A DNA stretch of 64,000 nt from NCBI RefSeq assembly GCF_022814865.1, contig NZ_JAKVRD010000005.1, positions 124,001 through 188,000 on the forward strand, given 5' to 3'. Each line of letters opens with the position of its first letter. Position 1 is the stretch's first letter. Origin of the DNA: Shimia aestuarii (GTDB taxonomy: Bacteria; Pseudomonadota; Alphaproteobacteria; Rhodobacterales; Rhodobacteraceae). Positions 61,912-64,000 of the stretch are shown here, in pieces. The position numbers and the translations under genes are program-made. The notes beneath the pieces were generated by a model. It was not told the DNA's origin and did no database searches. It saw nothing but the letters and a program-made list of their open reading frames with translations.

Positions 61912-63047
61912 GCTATCTCGAGTATTCGATCAAACATGTCCCCACCGGCCCGCGCAAACTCCTCTACCTGCATTGGCCGCTGATCCTCTTGCTCTGTGCC
62001 GTCGCCGGGGTTGGCTTCCTGATGCTCTACTCGGTCGCAGGCGGCAATCCGGATCCATGGGCCGAACCCCAGCTCAAACGCTTCGGCATGGGCCTGACCC
62101 TGATGCTCATCGTGGCCATGGTGCCGATCTGGTTCTGGAGTAGCCTCTCGTGGATTGCCTATGGTGGCACGATCCTCTTGCTCATCCTCGTCGAAGTGAT
62201 GGGCAGCGTCGGTATGGGCGCGCAACGCTGGATTGACCTTGGTTTCATGCGCCTACAACCCTCGGAGCTAATGAAGATCACCCTCGTGATGGCGCTTGCG
62301 GCCTATTACGACTGGCTCTCGCCCAATCGCACGTCGCGCCCGCTCTGGCTCTTGCCACCGATCGCGCTCATCCTCCTGCCCACAGCCCTCGTGCTGCGCC
62401 AACCGGACCTCGGCACCTCGATCCTCCTGCTCGCGGGGGGCGGCATGGTGATGTTCATGGCGGGCGTCCACTGGGGCTATTTCGCCGCCGTGATCGCCAT
62501 GGGCGTCGGCCTCGTGACCGCCGTCTTCCAGTCGCGCGGCACGACGTGGCAGCTCCTTAAGGACTACCAATATCGCCGCATCGACACGTTTCTTGATCCT
62601 TCAAGCGACCCGCTCGGTGCAGGCTATCACATCACCCAATCCAAGATCGCCCTCGGCTCTGGCGGCTGGACCGGGCGCGGCTTCATGCAAGGCACACAAT
62701 CGCGGCTGAACTTCCTGCCCGAGAAACACACTGACTTTATTTTCACGACACTGGCCGAGGAATTTGGCTTTGTCGGGGGGATGTCCCTCCTGACGCTCTA
62801 TGGGTTCATCATCGTCTTTTGTGTCATCGCTGCCCTGCGCAATCGAGACCGCTTTTCTTCGCTCCTCATGCTGGGCATTGCGGCCACCTTCTTCCTGTTT
62901 TTCGCCGTCAACATGTCGATGGTCATGGGCATGGCCCCCGTCGTCGGCGTGCCATTGCCGCTCGTGAGCTACGGCGGTTCGGCCATGCTGGTGCTGCTCG
63001 TCGCCTTCGGTCTTGTGCAGAGCGCCCACGTGCATCGCCCGCGCTAA
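61908..63047 (+). CDS. rodA: SEDS glycosyltransferase RodA
   Basis: Polymerises lipid II into glycan strands for elongation, paired with PBP2. The 379-aa polytopic protein has about ten helices. The SEDS segments are present: RWIDLGFMRLQPSELMKITL, VLRQPDLGTS with the catalytic-region Asp, and NFLPEKHTDFIFTTLAEEFG. The C-terminal GVPLPLVSYGGSAM block is also intact. ATGA overlap with mrdA. Last gene of the cell-shape operon, followed by a long hairpin-rich tail that carries 3'-tail element copy 8. Confidence 0.96.
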   Translation: MSYLEYSIKHVPTGPRKLLYLHWPLILLLCAVAGVGFLMLYSVAGGNPDPWAEPQLKRFGMGLTLMLIVAMVPIWFWSSLSWIAYGGTILLLILVEVMGSVGMGAQRWIDLGFMRLQPSELMKITLVMALAAYYDWLSPNRTSRPLWLLPPIALILLPTALVLRQPDLGTSILLLAGGGMVMFMAGVHWGYFAAVIAMGVGLVTAVFQSRGTTWQLLKDYQYRRIDTFLDPSSDPLGAGYHITQSKIALGSGGWTGRGFMQGTQSRLNFLPEKHTDFIFTTLAEEFGFVGGMSLLTLYGFIIVFCVIAALRNRDRFSSLLMLGIAATFFLFFAVNMSMVMGMAPVVGVPLPLVSYGGSAMLVLLVAFGLVQSAHVHRPR

Positions 63048-63182
63048 GGCGGGCTCCCGCCCCTTTGCCCCGCGGCAAAGCCGCGCCTCAAAGCGTTGGG
63101 CGTGGCCCCACGCGCGCCGCGCGCGGGGCCCGCGAGGGGCCAGCCCCTCGCCTTGCTATTGCCTCGGCCAAAGCAAGGCTCA

Positions 63183-63209
63183 CCCCGGAGTATTTTCGCA
63201 AAGGTGAAG
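63183..63209 (+). repeat. 3'-tail element, copy 8 (behind rodA)
   Basis: CCCCGGAGTATTTTCGCA then AAGGTGAAG. The 130 bp between the rodA stop and this core are GC-rich with several hairpins (e.g. CGCGCGCCGCGCGCG near 63112-63126 and GAGGGGC-GCCCCTC at 63133-63150). They share CTCCCGCCCCTTT and AAAGCGTTGGGCGTGGC (63090-63106) with the MORN gene tail. Confidence 0.75.
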
Positions 63210-63279
63210 TTCGGGAGAACGGGTTGCCACCGCGCGCCAGATATGGCCTCACTGGCGAAACGCAGCGAAGGGAACCTCC

Positions 63280-63690
63280 ATGTCGATTTTTCACTTGGCC
63301 TATAACGTCACCGACCTTGCCGAAGCGCGGGCGTTTTACGGCGATCTCCTGGGATGCACCGAGGGCCGCAGCACCGAGACCTGGGTCGATTTCAACTTTT
63401 TCGGCCACCAGATTTCGCTTCATCTAGGCACCCCTTTCGCCACCGCCGCGACAGGCCATGTCGGCGATCATCTCGTGCCCATGCCGCATCTCGGCGTGAT
63501 CCTCCCCAAGGCGGACTGGGACGCGCTGGCAGCCCGGCTCGAGGCCGCCGGCGTCGAGTTCGTCCTTGCGCCTTTCACCCGCTTCGCCGGCGAGCCCGGC
63601 GAGCAAAGCACCATGTTCTTCCGCGATCCCTCCGGCAATCCGATCGAGATCAAGGGCTTCGCCGATATGTCCGGAGTATTCGCCACATGA
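63280..63690 (+). CDS. VOC-family (glyoxalase/dioxygenase-fold) protein
   Basis: A 136-aa vicinal-oxygen-chelate protein. The N-terminal His is in SIFHLAYNVTDLAEARAFYG, a second possible ligand His in QISLHLG, and the C-terminal Glu in DPSGNPIEIKGF, the usual metal-binding set. Substrate is unknown. The stop overlaps the start of the GhrA-type gene (ATGA), so the two are coupled; a role in oxo-acid metabolism is possible. The ATG at 63280 is preceded by AAGGGAA. Confidence 0.85.
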   Translation: MSIFHLAYNVTDLAEARAFYGDLLGCTEGRSTETWVDFNFFGHQISLHLGTPFATAATGHVGDHLVPMPHLGVILPKADWDALAARLEAAGVEFVLAPFTRFAGEPGEQSTMFFRDPSGNPIEIKGFADMSGVFAT

Positions 63691-64000
63691 TCAACGTCCT
63701 TTTCGCCGCCCGCCCCGAACGCTGGGCCACCTACGAAACCCCGCTACGCAAAGCGTTTGCCGAGGCTGGTCTCGATGTGGACCTGCGCACTGAATTCGCG
63801 CCGGATGAGGTGGATTACATCGTCTATGCCCCCAATGGCGACGTGCAGGATTTCACGCCCTACAGCCGCTGCAAGGCCGTGCTGAACCTCTGGGCCGGGG
63901 TCGAGGACGTGGTCTCGAACCCGACCCTGACCCAACCGCTCGCCCGTATGGTCGATCACGGCTTAACCCAAGGCATGCGCGAGTGGGTGGCGGGCCACAC
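63687..64000 (+). CDS. Glyoxylate/hydroxypyruvate reductase A-like protein, 3' end cut by window edge
   Basis: First 104 codons of a D-2-hydroxyacid dehydrogenase. The translation starts MINVLFAARPERWATYETPL and continues VDYIVYAPNGDVQDF, CKAVLNLWAGVEDVV and MVDHGLTQGMREW, which match the N-terminal catalytic domain of GhrA-type reductases (NADPH-dependent reduction of glyoxylate or hydroxypyruvate). The cofactor domain and active-site His lie beyond base 64000. Coupled by ATGA to the VOC gene. Confidence 0.82.
   Translation, partial: MINVLFAARPERWATYETPLRKAFAEAGLDVDLRTEFAPDEVDYIVYAPNGDVQDFTPYSRCKAVLNLWAGVEDVVSNPTLTQPLARMVDHGLTQGMREWVAGH

Overview
Organism. The window looks like a chromosomal segment of a marine alphaproteobacterium of the Rhodobacterales (Roseobacter group). 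Evidence: high GC; a class I lysyl-tRNA synthetase; a cupin with the metal-ligand spacing of the DMSP lyase DddW next to a divergent LysR gene; a reductive pyrimidine-catabolism cluster with its own ABC importer; and FnrL-, SqrR- and CceR-like operator sequences. I see no rRNA or tRNA gene, insertion sequence, phage gene or CRISPR array. Both edges cut genes: an RND pump at the left and a GhrA-type reductase at the right. || Layout. 1-12.1 kb: RND efflux permease (partial), an extended SDR, a copper-export operon copA-cueR behind two CueR-type palindromes, photolyase, a GapB-like GAPDH, a 47-aa membrane protein whose ribosome binding site lies in a hairpin, and a large beta-helix protein. 12.2-20.3 kb: DUF4864 and DUF4336 genes flanking a 115-bp nested palindrome, lysyl-tRNA synthetase, LysR/dddW, TerB-like protein, L,D-transpeptidase, PBP4 and a DMT exporter. 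20.3-29 kb: nadD, a MarR-GNAT fusion, a low-GC orphan exported protein, ettA, small genes including an orphan BrnA-like antitoxin and a DUF2892 membrane protein with a sulfide-type operator, thioesterase, FAD reductase, trxC and an AbrB-type membrane protein. 29-39.8 kb: ABC importer, dihydropyrimidinase, N-carbamoyl-beta-alanine amidohydrolase, two RutR paralogues around two RutR-type palindromes, and preA-preT. 40-46.5 kb: cspA, gcvT-gcvH-gcvP behind a tandem glycine riboswitch, nsrR and a gamma-glutamylcyclotransferase. 46.5-57.2 kb: gltX, an MBL hydrolase, a PfkB kinase, nadE, an exported 18-repeat MORN protein, an SDR, leuA with a leucine-rich leader peptide, and asparaginase. 57.2-63 kb: the cell-shape operon mreB-mreC-mreD-mrdA-rodA. 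63.2-64 kb: VOC protein and partial GhrA. || How they work together. The pyrimidine cluster is a full import, reduction, ring-opening and decarbamoylation route, with RutR-type control. The gcv operon carries a glycine-sensing leader directly behind nsrR. The mre/mrd operon builds the elongation machinery, while the L,D-transpeptidase and PBP4 genes at 17-19 kb edit the same wall. || Signals that ordinary annotation misses: (1) a conserved element just downstream of gene 3' ends, found eight times and always in the sense of the preceding gene; (2) an 11-bp iteron cluster upstream of the orphan BrnA-like gene and again between asparaginase and mreB; (3) a perfect SqrR/BigR-type operator overlapping a good promoter for the DUF2892 gene; (4) the large nested palindrome at 12.7 kb. 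All functional readings of these are inference from sequence alone.
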